Source of the DNA: Allomyces macrogynus ATCC 38327
Taxonomy: Eukaryota > Blastocladiomycota > Blastocladiomycetes > Blastocladiales > Blastocladiaceae
Length of the DNA stretch: 64,000 nt
Direction: 5' to 3'
NCBI GenBank assembly: GCA_000151295.1
Contig: GG745329.1
Span: 2,085,880 to 2,149,879, forward strand
Notes under the pieces: generated by a model
What the model was told of the DNA's origin: nothing
The model's database searches: none
What the model saw: the letters and a program-made list of their open reading frames with translations, nothing else
In this document: piece after piece, positions 30,992 to 40,524 of the stretch
Layout: the number at the start of each line of letters is the position of its first letter
Position numbering within the stretch: position 1 is the first letter of the stretch
Position numbers and translations under genes: made by a program

Positions 30992-31519
30992 GACGATGAC
31001 AGCAGCTACGGGTGAGGACCATGAATGACGGTCAGCTCATGGTCGACGGTACGGGAATTGGTGCGCGAAAACAGGTGGAGGGTGTCTGTACCTGTTCGAT
31101 AGACAGGCAAGGGGTGGAGAGAAAGGGAGGGCAGCGGGACCTGTCGTTAATTGGCTGGTTAGCGATGCCCGTTTGGCGGCTCCAGCTCTTGAGCAATCGT
31201 TTTGCTCATCGTTGCGGCCTCAGTCGTGCGCGCAACGTGGACAATTAATCATTGCGCCGAGTTGCTGGTGTCTTTTGCGAGGCGTGCCAATGAAGGAACC
31301 AGGTCAGGAATTTTCTTTGGTCGCCCGACCATTCATATTTTGCGCCCGTTTTGTGTATCGCCTGCGCTGGAGAGCAGAAAATGAACCATGGCCATGCTCA
31401 CAACATGCACCATCAATTCGGCGAGTGCCATTCTTTTTTCCACCTCACACTCAAATACCGTGCGAGAACAAGACCATGACAAATGGCAGAGGACATCGTG
31501 TGCTCAGCTGCCCCCTTTG

Positions 31520-31556
31520 TCTTTTATTTATTTATTTATTTTTATTTATTTATTTT
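31520..31556 (+). repeat. TTTA tetranucleotide microsatellite
   Basis: About nine units of TTTA with one T insertion, inside the AT-richer repeat region. Noncoding. Confidence 0.9.
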
Positions 31557-31979
31557 GGTCAAGTACAGGCAGGGCACCTGCTCATGCCAGCTCCACTGCT
31601 CTTCTATTCTCCCCACGTCTTCTTGCCTTTTCTGCGATGGGAGAAAATAGGGAACATTGCTTTCGCATCATTTTCACCAATCGGCGTCGTGGCGATGTTG
31701 GTAAATTGAGGGTTTCGATGCTCGATGGCATCAAACTTTGGTTGCACCACCGTCACGGCGTTATGATGCGTGCATGTGACCCAGTCGACCGCACAATCCG
31801 GCAACAACAGAGAAGGATAAAACCATCGAATAAAGTTGCAATAGGACATGAGGGATGGAGATTGGTCTCTTTTTATCGCTCCATTCAGCATCGGTTGATG
31901 CTCGACAGCATCACAACCAGGGGAAAATCTTAGTTCCCCTGTCACAACAGTGTAGGACGGCTCCGAGGCGACGGTTGTG

Positions 31980-32153
31980 ATGCGTGACAAGCCACAGCCG
32001 CCCTCTCAGCGTGTCAAGTTGGTCCTTGAAGATTGGTGGTTCAACGATGCGCATCGGCACGGGCCATATGTCAAGAGCCTCAACGCTATCAGCGACCCGA
32101 AGGGGTTCCTCGAAGCATTTTTGAAGAAGTTAGGGATGGTTCCGATTGAATAG
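31980..32153 (+). CDS. Short open frame, best-preserved coding remnant of the dispersed element
   Basis: A 57-codon ATG-to-TAG frame with the core VKLVLEDWWFNDAHRHGP and the ending KKLGMVPIE. The matching DNA in both palindrome arms encodes a related peptide (VKWVVEDCWYSNAQRH) but is interrupted soon after. Conservation of reading frame between two diverged copies suggests it derives from a real protein, possibly the C-terminal end of an element-encoded protein. Family unknown. Confidence 0.4.
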   Translation: MRDKPQPPSQRVKLVLEDWWFNDAHRHGPYVKSLNAISDPKGFLEAFLKKLGMVPIE

Positions 32154-32774
32154 CAATTCGGCCATGGTCAGTGCGCTGGCTTCAGTGCATCCTCATCCAT
32201 CTGTGTTTGTCTTGATTCGTTCTTATATGGTGTAATGAATTGTGGGACCTCGTGTATCCAGCAGCATTCAGCTGGCGGTGAGGTCAAGTCTAGCCCAAAT
32301 CTTTTTTTCCATGTCTCAGCTTGTGCTGAGGATCTGGACGGCATGAGACGTCATTACTGCCGTACTTTCGCATCACCGCCGCTCTGCTGATGCATATTAT
32401 CATTGGTTTCACAAAATGAGCGCTGTTGACACATTCACGAATACGATGCAGGCATCCACACTCAAGAAGCACAGGCGTTGGCTCGCTTGTTGCGCTGATA
32501 CATTTGACCACTTGGACACATACGACCACTTGGTTTCGCGATTGAAATGGTCCTCGCGTTCATTCGGCAATGTTCATGTCGGTGTGTCGGCAAACATTCT
32601 TGTTGTGCAGGCCTGCTGTCGTGTGACTGTCGTGAGAGCGGAGCACTATTGATGAGCTCCGAGGAAGCGTTGATCATCTGCAGAGCTTTGGAGGATCTGA
32701 GCAGCATCGTTTGGCTTGAATAAACGTACGGCGCAAATCTATTCCCCGTCCTACGAGTCAAGTCCCATATATCT

Positions 32775-35700
32775 TTACCCCAGTCTGCTCCCCGTCACGA
32801 ACCCGCCTGTCGCTGCAGCATACGACGCCGGCCGACCCACTGCGGTCGCGTTCGACGCGGCTCTCGACACCGGAACCGCGCTCGACGGTGGTGCAGCGGG
32901 CGCGCTCGACGTCGTCACTGCCGACTCGGGCCCCGCGGCCGCCGCCCCGGCGTCGTCATCGAACAGCGCCGGGTTCACGTGCTTGTCGACGTGATTTTTG
33001 GCATTGCGCAGCGCGAGCACCCACTCCTTCATACTCGCCTGGTCCTCGGTGCAGAAAAAATGAATGTAGCTCGCCTCGAGCGGCTCGTCGTGAATGCCCA
33101 GTCGATGCTGCGCCTTGACCGCAAAGCAGTACCGCGTCGGCGCACGCTTGCGCGGCGCGATCGGCGTATACACGTCGTAGTGCGCGAGCGTGCAGAGTAC
33201 CGTCGCGGGCTTGTCCTGCGCCGACCGCACATAGAGAGTCGCGACGCCATCGGTCGAGTTGGCGGGACTCCCGCCGGGCACTTCGGCGCCGGGACGCAAC
33301 TCGACGTACCGCTTCTTGAACTGGCCGCGCTTGGCCTCCCAGTGCAGCCAGCCCGCGACGGGCGGGTAGAATATCTTGAGCGCGTTCGGCGTCAAACTCG
33401 ACTTGTACCCGTACCGCCTGAGCAACAGCGCGTTATCCGTATCGCGCTCCCAGGTGCGCAGCACGTCCGTGACCAGCTCCCAGTTCTTGAGCGGCCGCTC
33501 CACGCCCAAATCGTGGAACAGCTCGAACAACGTCCACTGGTCGGCCTGGTGCCGGTCGAGATTCGCCTTTTGGACGACCCACTCTGTCACGAGCTCGGCG
33601 GTCATGAGCGATGTGAGCATCAATGTCTTGGCTTGGCTCGTATCGCCAATGTAGATCTTGGCGGCCACGCGCTGCACGCGCGCTTGCGCGAGTTTCTCGA
33701 GCGCGGAAGCGACGCGAGGGTCCGACGGGTTGATGCCCATGCTCTGCAACAGCTCGCGCTGTTTCTTCTCTTCGGCACGCTGTGCCCGCTCCCACTTGTC
33801 CTCGGCCGCGGTCAGGTGCGGACTGCTCAGCGACAACTTGCCGAGCGCCGACACCGCGCCGGGTTTGCCCGCGGGCGCAGGTGCTTGGACCGACGGCGCT
33901 GGGACGGTGGCAGGCGCAGCAGCCATCGACGGAACCGATGGCGGCGGTGCGACCGGCGCGCGGTCCGCCAGCACTTCGTTCGGGCTCGGGAGAAGTGGCA
34001 CCGCCGGCAATCCACCCCCGGGCGTCGGGCACCGCGACCCGTCGCGCGTCGACGCGGCCGACGCCGACCGGTGCCGCAGGAGCGTCGCGAGCTGTCCCGC
34101 CGCCTCGCCACGCACAAACAGCGACTCGAGGTCAGCCGCAAGCGTGTTGATCGTATCAATCACGTCGATTTCCTCGAAGACCACCGTGTGCGCTTTCGGC
34201 GCCATGGGCTTCAGCTGGTCGGTGCTGCCGAGCGCGTCCTGGCTCACGAGCGCGTTCGTGCTGCCGCCGAGCTGGTCGGTGCTCGTGCCGAGTTGCGCGA
34301 GACTTGCGACGCTCGCGGCGCGGTTGGGCGGCGCGTTGTACTCTGCGCGCGTCAGGGTGTCATGGTGCGATGCGGACTGGCGCATGTCTGAGTAGGCAGT
34401 CGCCGGTGACGGGGCGCAGATCGGGAATGGATGTGATGTCGCAGTGGAGTTGCCGGAGCCGTCGAGATCGCCCACGAGCTCGTCGAGCATTTGCGTGATC
34501 GAGATTGACGTCGACACGTGCAGGTTATGGCTGTGATGGTGGTGGTGGGGCGCATGCGGGGCCGTTGCCGGAGTGGACGGGACGGCAGGCGGCGGCGGGA
34601 GCGGAATGACGGGGGCCGGGCCGGGTGCAGCTGGCGTCACTGTGGTAGCCGTGGGCGGGAACGCGGTGCTAGCCGCCGAGATCGACGACCGACGTTCGGG
34701 CACACCAGCGAGCTCGTGCAGTGACGGGCGGCGCTGGCCCGTGCTGGGAGCAGCAGGCGGGACGTCAGGTTGACCGCTTGCCGCCGACAAGGATGACCGT
34801 CGCGGCGGTGCACCAGCGAGCTCGTGCAGCGATGGCCGCCGGCCGTTTGGTCCAACCCCGGTCGTTGATGCGACTGGCTCTGCAGCGGGCCCCGAGACCG
34901 CGGTCGGCGGAGGCAGCGGAACGGGCACAGCTGTCCTCGGCAACGTCGGTGGGAGCGGCGACGGAATCGGTGGCGGTTTCGACGGCGGCCCCGCCGACCG
35001 GCTCGCAGTCGAGTGCGCCGACGATGCGTCCGAATCAGGTTCCGCATCGATGCGCTCCATGTGCAGGACCGGGTGCGACGACCGTCTCCGCATCGAGTTG
35101 ACCGTCATCGGGATCGGCGCGTGCTGCGCCGGCCGCAACCATGGCGCCTGGCCGGTAGTCGATTCATTTCTTGTCGGCGACGATGGCGAGCCCCCGCGAC
35201 TTGTCGACTTGGTCGCACTCTCCGCGAGCGCGGCCGAGGCCGCGTCCACAAACTGGTCCTGCGAGTTCTCTTCTTCGACCGTCTCCGTCGACCCCTGGCA
35301 CGATTGCGGAACCGACGACGGTGCCGGCGGCTCAAACAGCGACGTCATCGACTTGACCTTGGACGCGGGCATGTCGGCGAGCATCGGCATGCTGCGCGAG
35401 TTGGCATTGTTGATGTTGCTGCTGTTGCTGCTGCTCGACCGCTCGTGCACATTGCGCGCGAGCGGCAGCGCGGTGGGGCTCGCGGCAACCGACGTCATCG
35501 ATTGGTGGTGATGGTGCTTGCCGAGTCCCGAGCGTGTATCAGCGGCCGTGCTGGCCCGGTCGGACCGCAGCTGCGTACGAGCTCCGCTCGGCGGTGTGCG
35601 GACCCCGCGTGGGACGACGGATGGTGAATTGCCGGCGGCGTTGGGCGCATCGAACCGTGCGCGCAGCGCCGAGACTTTCTTAATCGCAGCGACCTGCTCG

Positions 35701-36515
35701 ATCCGATCAATGACGGGACTGTCCTGCTGGTTCTGCTCGTCGTCGGCGTCCGGCCGGGACGGTGCCGCAACCATGGGACTCAGCTGCAGCGGCATTTGCG
35801 TCGGGCTCGTATCGCGGAACCCGCCGCGCGTCGGGCTCGTATCGCGGAACCCGCCGCGCGTCGGGCTCGTATCGCGGAACCCGCCGCGCGTCGGGCTCGT
35901 ATCGCGGAACCCGCCGCGCGTCGGGCTCGACGGCGCCGTCGAGGTCGCTGTCGAGTCGGTCGCCGCCGGGGAAACGGCCGTGAGCGGTGGCAGCGACGGT
36001 TGAGCCAGCGCGCGATCGAGTGGCGGGACGTCGTACAACGACGTTTTGGTCGGTGGTGGCGCGTGATTCGCGGCGAGTGCCGACGTAAGCGACAGCTTGC
36101 GCTCGCGCGAGATGGGTGACAGCTGGCTCGAGCCGGTGCTGCTCGCAGAGTGTGCGTCGAGTGGGCCGGCAAGCTCGTCATGGTCAGCGTGCAGGTGCAG
36201 GTCGATGATCGACGCGCCTGCACCGTGGCCGTCCTGGGATCCGGTGGAGAAATGTGCGGGTGAGCTGTCAAAGGTGCAGATCACGGGAAGAGAGCAGAAC
36301 AGGACACTTGCGTCGGCCCGGCGGAGCGATAGCGGCAAGAAGGCACGTGGGTCAATGGCGGGCGGGTCGGACGTGCGTGCAGCGTTTGGTGGGTCGCTGG
36401 CATGGTCGATCGGAGACGTGGGCGCGGCAGGGAGCGGTATTGGAGCGTCGGGTTCCTTGGAAATGGCGTCGAGCTCAGCCAGGAGGCGATCGAAATCAAT
36501 CTGCTTGGACGCCAT
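32775..36515 (-). CDS. RA-PH adaptor protein resembling the MRL (RIAM/lamellipodin) family
   Basis: A single open frame of 1246 residues from ATG 36515. The C-terminal third contains a Ras-association domain (about 951-1050, opening KIYIGDTSQAKTLML and closing around RYGYKSSL) followed directly by a PH domain (about 1053-1173, GWLHWEAKRGQFKKRYVEL through EWVLALRNAK). This tight RA-PH unit is the hallmark of MRL adaptors, which link Ras/Rap GTPases and phosphoinositides to actin regulators. The N-terminus has an LD-like helix (FDRLLAELDAI, about 8-18), and similar helices recur further in (ITQMLDELVGDL, DTINTLAADLESL). Proline-rich tracts, which recruit Ena/VASP or profilin in animals, fill the middle. 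It contains four 10-residue tandem repeats. The Grb7/10-type RA-PH family is the main alternative. Confidence 0.75.
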   Translation of the reverse strand: MASKQIDFDRLLAELDAISKEPDAPIPLPAAPTSPIDHASDPPNAARTSDPPAIDPRAFLPLSLRRADASVLFCSLPVICTFDSSPAHFSTGSQDGHGAGASIIDLHLHADHDELAGPLDAHSASSTGSSQLSPISRERKLSLTSALAANHAPPPTKTSLYDVPPLDRALAQPSLPPLTAVSPAATDSTATSTAPSSPTRGGFRDTSPTRGGFRDTSPTRGGFRDTSPTRGGFRDTSPTQMPLQLSPMVAAPSRPDADDEQNQQDSPVIDRIEQVAAIKKVSALRARFDAPNAAGNSPSVVPRGVRTPPSGARTQLRSDRASTAADTRSGLGKHHHHQSMTSVAASPTALPLARNVHERSSSSNSSNINNANSRSMPMLADMPASKVKSMTSLFEPPAPSSVPQSCQGSTETVEEENSQDQFVDAASAALAESATKSTSRGGSPSSPTRNESTTGQAPWLRPAQHAPIPMTVNSMRRRSSHPVLHMERIDAEPDSDASSAHSTASRSAGPPSKPPPIPSPLPPTLPRTAVPVPLPPPTAVSGPAAEPVASTTGVGPNGRRPSLHELAGAPPRRSSLSAASGQPDVPPAAPSTGQRRPSLHELAGVPERRSSISAASTAFPPTATTVTPAAPGPAPVIPLPPPPAVPSTPATAPHAPHHHHHSHNLHVSTSISITQMLDELVGDLDGSGNSTATSHPFPICAPSPATAYSDMRQSASHHDTLTRAEYNAPPNRAASVASLAQLGTSTDQLGGSTNALVSQDALGSTDQLKPMAPKAHTVVFEEIDVIDTINTLAADLESLFVRGEAAGQLATLLRHRSASAASTRDGSRCPTPGGGLPAVPLLPSPNEVLADRAPVAPPPSVPSMAAAPATVPAPSVQAPAPAGKPGAVSALGKLSLSSPHLTAAEDKWERAQRAEEKKQRELLQSMGINPSDPRVASALEKLAQARVQRVAAKIYIGDTSQAKTLMLTSLMTAELVTEWVVQKANLDRHQADQWTLFELFHDLGVERPLKNWELVTDVLRTWERDTDNALLLRRYGYKSSLTPNALKIFYPPVAGWLHWEAKRGQFKKRYVELRPGAEVPGGSPANSTDGVATLYVRSAQDKPATVLCTLAHYDVYTPIAPRKRAPTRYCFAVKAQHRLGIHDEPLEASYIHFFCTEDQASMKEWVLALRNAKNHVDKHVNPALFDDDAGAAAAGPESAVTTSSAPAAPPSSAVPVSRAASNATAVGRPASYAAATGGFVTGSRLG
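35801..35929 (-). repeat. 30-bp coding tandem repeat
   Basis: Four essentially identical 30-bp units plus a partial fifth encode SPTRGGFRDT repeats in the RA-PH protein. Near-perfect DNA identity indicates recent expansion. Each unit carries a Ser/Thr-Pro site. Confidence 0.9.
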
Positions 36516-37254
36516 GATGCACGGAAGTAGTGGTGCGATGAGGGGTGGGGGGGCGTGCAGGCCGTGCCGAGGGTCGTGCGGTCAGGTAGCCGGAAGTGCC
36601 CAAGTGCAGATAGCTCGACGGGCGGTGGGAGTGGCAGGGTTGGCGATGGGCCCCGTCAGGGGATGACGGGCGAGGGTCGACAAGCAAAGCGACGGGCGCG
36701 GCTGGCGTGAACTGCAGCAGGTAGCGAGCAAATTGGGCGGCAATAATCACAGCAATTTCGAGATTCGAGCGTTTTTGGCTGCAGCGCCGACGCGACCGAA
36801 TTGCGCGCCAAGGTGGTTGTCTCGCGCTCGAAGTGGGAGACAACCGCGCATCACGCGCGCTGCTGGTGGACGCACGTGCTGGGCCGCAGGCGTCGGCGTG
36901 CTGTTTGGCATGGCCGAGTCGCAGCGCCATTGCAAACGACGCCCGCGGCGGCCAAAATCGTCCTCGTCCTCGCGCTGCACCCGCACCCGCCGCGACCACC
37001 GCTGCCGCGCGCGCGATTCGACCCGCGCTGACGTGCCACTTGCCGCACTCGCCCCGCGACCGCCGCGCCGTGCCCGCGCCGTGCCGTTCACCGGCCCGAT
37101 CGCTCGACCTTCGACTCGTGCTGGACCGTGCCGCTGCGCCGTGAGACCGCGACCGCCAAGCTCGAATCTCAGCGCCAAGACGCGTCAACTCCAGCCGATC
37201 ATCAAGAGGAGCGTTTACGACCTCGACCCCCGGCCCACCCCAAGCTACGCGTCC
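36516..37254. promoter_or_regulatory. Divergent promoter region between RA-PH and coiled-coil genes
   Basis: 739 bp carrying both 5' flanks. The sequence is GC-rich with overlapping non-ATG open frames on both strands; no TATA box was found. Confidence 0.4.
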
Positions 37255-40011
37255 ATGGCTCAGGTATGCGACCGACCACACGCTCGCACTGTTGTCAATG
37301 CTCGCTACGGATCCGCCGGCCGGCCCGTGGGCGCCGGCCGCGTCTCCACGCGTCGAATCCACGTCGCTCGGCCGTTGTGACCTTGCCGCGCTCACCACCG
37401 ACTCGGTCCTGCGCCGTCTAGCCCAAGAAGAAACCGGCAACGGCCCCGCCAGCCGCCGCCGCGGCCACCGCGCCGAATCCACCTCCGGCGTCAAGCGACG
37501 CTGGCCCACCCGTGATCCCAAATTCGCCCGTAAGCCGCGCCGTGCAGCCCAAGGACGTCAATGTACGGTCGATCTCCTGGTTTGACGGCAGCCGCACTGG
37601 CTCACAGATTCCTTTACGCGCCTGTCTGCACCCCATCCGCTTGATCAACGCTCATCACTCACTCCGGCTGACCCAATTTCTTTGTTTCTAGGACCTGACG
37701 ACCCTCGATGAAATGATCCCGTCGACGGCCTCGTCTGCGACCGCCGCGTCCTGCGACCCGGCGCACGTGACGGCGGCCGTGGCCCCGCTGCGACGCGAGA
37801 TCCAGGCGCTTTCCGTAACCCTGGCCATGACGCGCAAGGCCGCGCGCCGCCTGCTCGATCTCGGCCAGCAGCTCGAGATCGACAAAGCCGAGTCGGACCG
37901 CGCGCTCGCCGCAACTTCGCACACTAACGACCTGCTCACGGCCGAAGTCGTGGTGTTGCGCAAGGACGTCGCCGACTGTAAAGCCACGCTCGGGTCGCTG
38001 CGCAAGGAACTCGAGCTGTGTCGCGACGAACTCACGCGCCGCCGCAAAATGGAGGCCGACTTTGTTGCGTTGCGCACGAAGTTCTTGACCGATATGAGCG
38101 CCATGGAGGGCGAGTCGGCCAAGATGCGCGACCAGCTGGCGAGAGTGAAAGCCGAAAACGCGAGACTCGCGCCGTCGCTCGAGGCCGCACAGAAAAAGGT
38201 CGCCAAGCTCGAGCAGGAACTGACGACGGCGCGGCAGCAGGCGATTGCGCACGACCAGGCGCGCGCCAAGGCCGAGTCGTCGCTCGCGCAGTACCAGCAG
38301 CAGCTGCAAAAGTTGCAGCAGCAGCAACAGCAGTACCTGCAGCAGGTCGAGAAGCAGCGCCAGCAGCAGCAGCAGCAACTGGCCACGTCGATGGCGGCCC
38401 GCGCGGCCGTCAATGCCGCGCTCCCGCCGCCGCCGCCACCTCCGCCGCCACCCCCGCTCACGCAGTTCCAGGGCCAGGCCAAGATCATGCGCAAGCCCGG
38501 ATCGCACGCGCCCTTGAACCCGCTGCGCAATATGAGCACCGAGTTCTCTGACACCGGGTCGCTCGCCGACGACGTCGACTTGGTGCCGCCGCCCACGCCA
38601 GCCGCGTTTACGGGAACGCCCGTCCCGCCGGCGCCGCCCATGTCGCCCACGAAAGCGACCGTCGCAGCCGCCAAGTCGCCCGCGACCGCGAAATCGCCCG
38701 CTACGGCGAAATCGCCGACGTCGGCGACGAGGGCGCCTGTTGCCGCTGCTGCTTCTGCCCGCCCGGCGGCGCCGGCCACGACCGCCGCGCCCGCCGCGGC
38801 TGCGCGCCCCGCATCCCCCGCCAAGGCGGCCGCACCATCGACCAATGGCACGCGCGCTGCCCCTGCGGCTCACGCCCCCGCGGCCGCAGCTCCTGCCGCT
38901 GCCGCTGCTTCCACCCCGAACGGGAAACCTGCCGGTCCCGGACCGCATTACGACGACTACGACGATGACGAGGACGGCGACGACGATGAGGAAGAGTACA
39001 ACGACGGCGACGACGTGCCTTCGCTCGATCCCGCCGCCGCGGCGCCGGCTCAATCTGTCATCGCAGCCCCGCCATCCTCGGACGGGACCGTCACGGCCGA
39101 GCCCAAGTCGTACAATGAGCTCGCGCGCGATTTCCTGCGGTGCTTGGAGCTTAAGGACTATGCCGGCTTCTGCTCGAACGTCATTCACCTCGCGCAGTTC
39201 TCGCAGGCGCAGAGCGTCAACGACTGGAACGCCCTCGCCATGGGCGCACTCTGGCTGATTGGGCTCGCGGCTGAGAACCATCCGAGTATGTGGATCGCTG
39301 TCCGTGCGCGATCGATCCCGGCTCGAGGACGACACTGACCCCAACCACTTCCCCTCCACCCACGCAGACACTGCCGTGCAGGGCGTCATCGACTCGCTGC
39401 CGCAAGTGCGCGAAAAGCACGACTGGGTGCGCAAAGTCGCGCAGCTGAGCACGCACGCGGGCCAGTACGCGGTGCGCGACTTTTACGCGACGCTCGAAGA
39501 CATTATGCAGTCGACCATGGTCAAGCAAGTCTCGCCGCTGCGCGATATCCTCAACGCCCTGCGCATCCTGCAACGCATTCGGTTCCTCAACAACTTCATC
39601 GCGCACGATAACCGGTACAAGCGGTCGAACCAGGTGTCGTTGCGCATGGCCGTCTTTAAAACCGATTTCCGCGACGTCGCGCAACTGCGCCAGTGGCTCG
39701 AGCGCGAACTCGAGCCGGCGTCGGCGAACCCTGTCGTCCCGGCACCCGCGGCCGCCGCTGCGCCTGTGGCTGCGGCGGACGGGACCGCGGCTGCGGCGAC
39801 GACGGCTGCGGCAGCCGCCGCTCCGGCACCCGTGAGTTCCGGCGTGCTCACGCTCACGCAAGGCGGGAAGAACTTTGCCGAGGCGCGGTTCGTCAAGCAA
39901 AAGCTCACGGAAAAGCTGCGCGGCGCGGAGAACACGTACAAGAAGGCGCTCGAGTCGCTCACGCTCGCGCGCCCGCCGGCGACCCCGGGCGAGCACCTGC
40001 GCCGGCATTGA
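37255..40011 (+). CDS. Coiled-coil, proline-rich protein of unknown function
   Basis: Modelled as three exons (37255-37263, 37692-39285, 39368-40011), 748 residues. The 9-nt first exon (Met-Ala-Gln) is supported by a good donor (CAG/GTATGC) and acceptor (TTTCTAG/G), giving an unusually long 428-nt intron; a later ATG at 37713 is the alternative start. Residues about 30-240 form a long coiled coil ending in polyglutamine. Then come a run of ten prolines, a Ser-Pro-Thr/Ala linker with AKSP repeats, and an acidic patch (DDDEDGDDDEEE). A globular, helical C-terminal domain (about 500-640) spans the last intron (SYNELARDFLRCLELKDY through LRQWLERELEP). The ten-proline run suggests profilin or actin association. 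The C-terminal domain is not recognised. Confidence 0.65.
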
Positions 40012-40524
40012 CTCGGCGTGCCTACGCGTCGAGCAATTGGTTGGTCAAGGGAGACAAAACAGTTGTTGAAGCAGTTCGGGAGGCCGTCCGTTTGTGGGAT
40101 TCGGGTCGGCGACGGATCGGCGCGTTCAATCTTGCGGCGCGCTGATTGGGGAAGAAATCGGAAATTCGTTCTGGAGCTGGTCTCGTTCTTACCTTTTGCC
40201 TCTTACCAACCAACCAAAGACCCTCCTGCATATTGAGTGCCGTCTCCCGCCGCTGGACTCTCCAAAAACGAACATTCCACTACCGAGAATGTCGGATGAT
40301 TTTCTGAGTGTGACGAGTCGTCGATCACACGACTGTGTGCCGGCAGATTACGCTGAGACAAGGTGCTGAGGCCCGAACCTCACATGGAAGCCAAGTGGGC
40401 GCTTTTCCTGTGATCCACTGCCGATTCACGGAAAGAGTGCGACCCGATACAGTCTCGCGAAATTGTGATGATGACCAACTATCGCCACCCCGTTGCCAAG
40501 TCACTCCACCCAGTCCTCTACAAC
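40012..40524. other. Convergent intergenic region
   Basis: This holds the 3' ends of the coiled-coil gene and the first receptor gene. No gene or distinctive repeat was seen. Confidence 0.45.

Larger units (their letters stand above)
30992..32774. mobile_element. AT-richer repeat region related to the palindrome DNA
   Basis: About 1.8 kb without an ordinary gene. Positions about 31995-32230 align with the right-arm element DNA (about 21140-21330) at roughly 70% identity, including a shared 3' flank (GGCCATGGTCAGTGCGCTGGC against GGCCATTGTCAGTGCACTTGC). A second short match (AAAATGAACC with flanking GGYCRTGCT, near 31379) corresponds to about 17549 in the left arm. A TTTA microsatellite lies at 31520-31556. 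It is read as a diverged third copy of the same dispersed element. Confidence 0.55.

Noticed and set aside
32979..34391. 470-codon plus-strand open frame antisense to the RA-PH gene
   Set aside because: Arg-rich shadow; the RA and PH domains are on the other strand.
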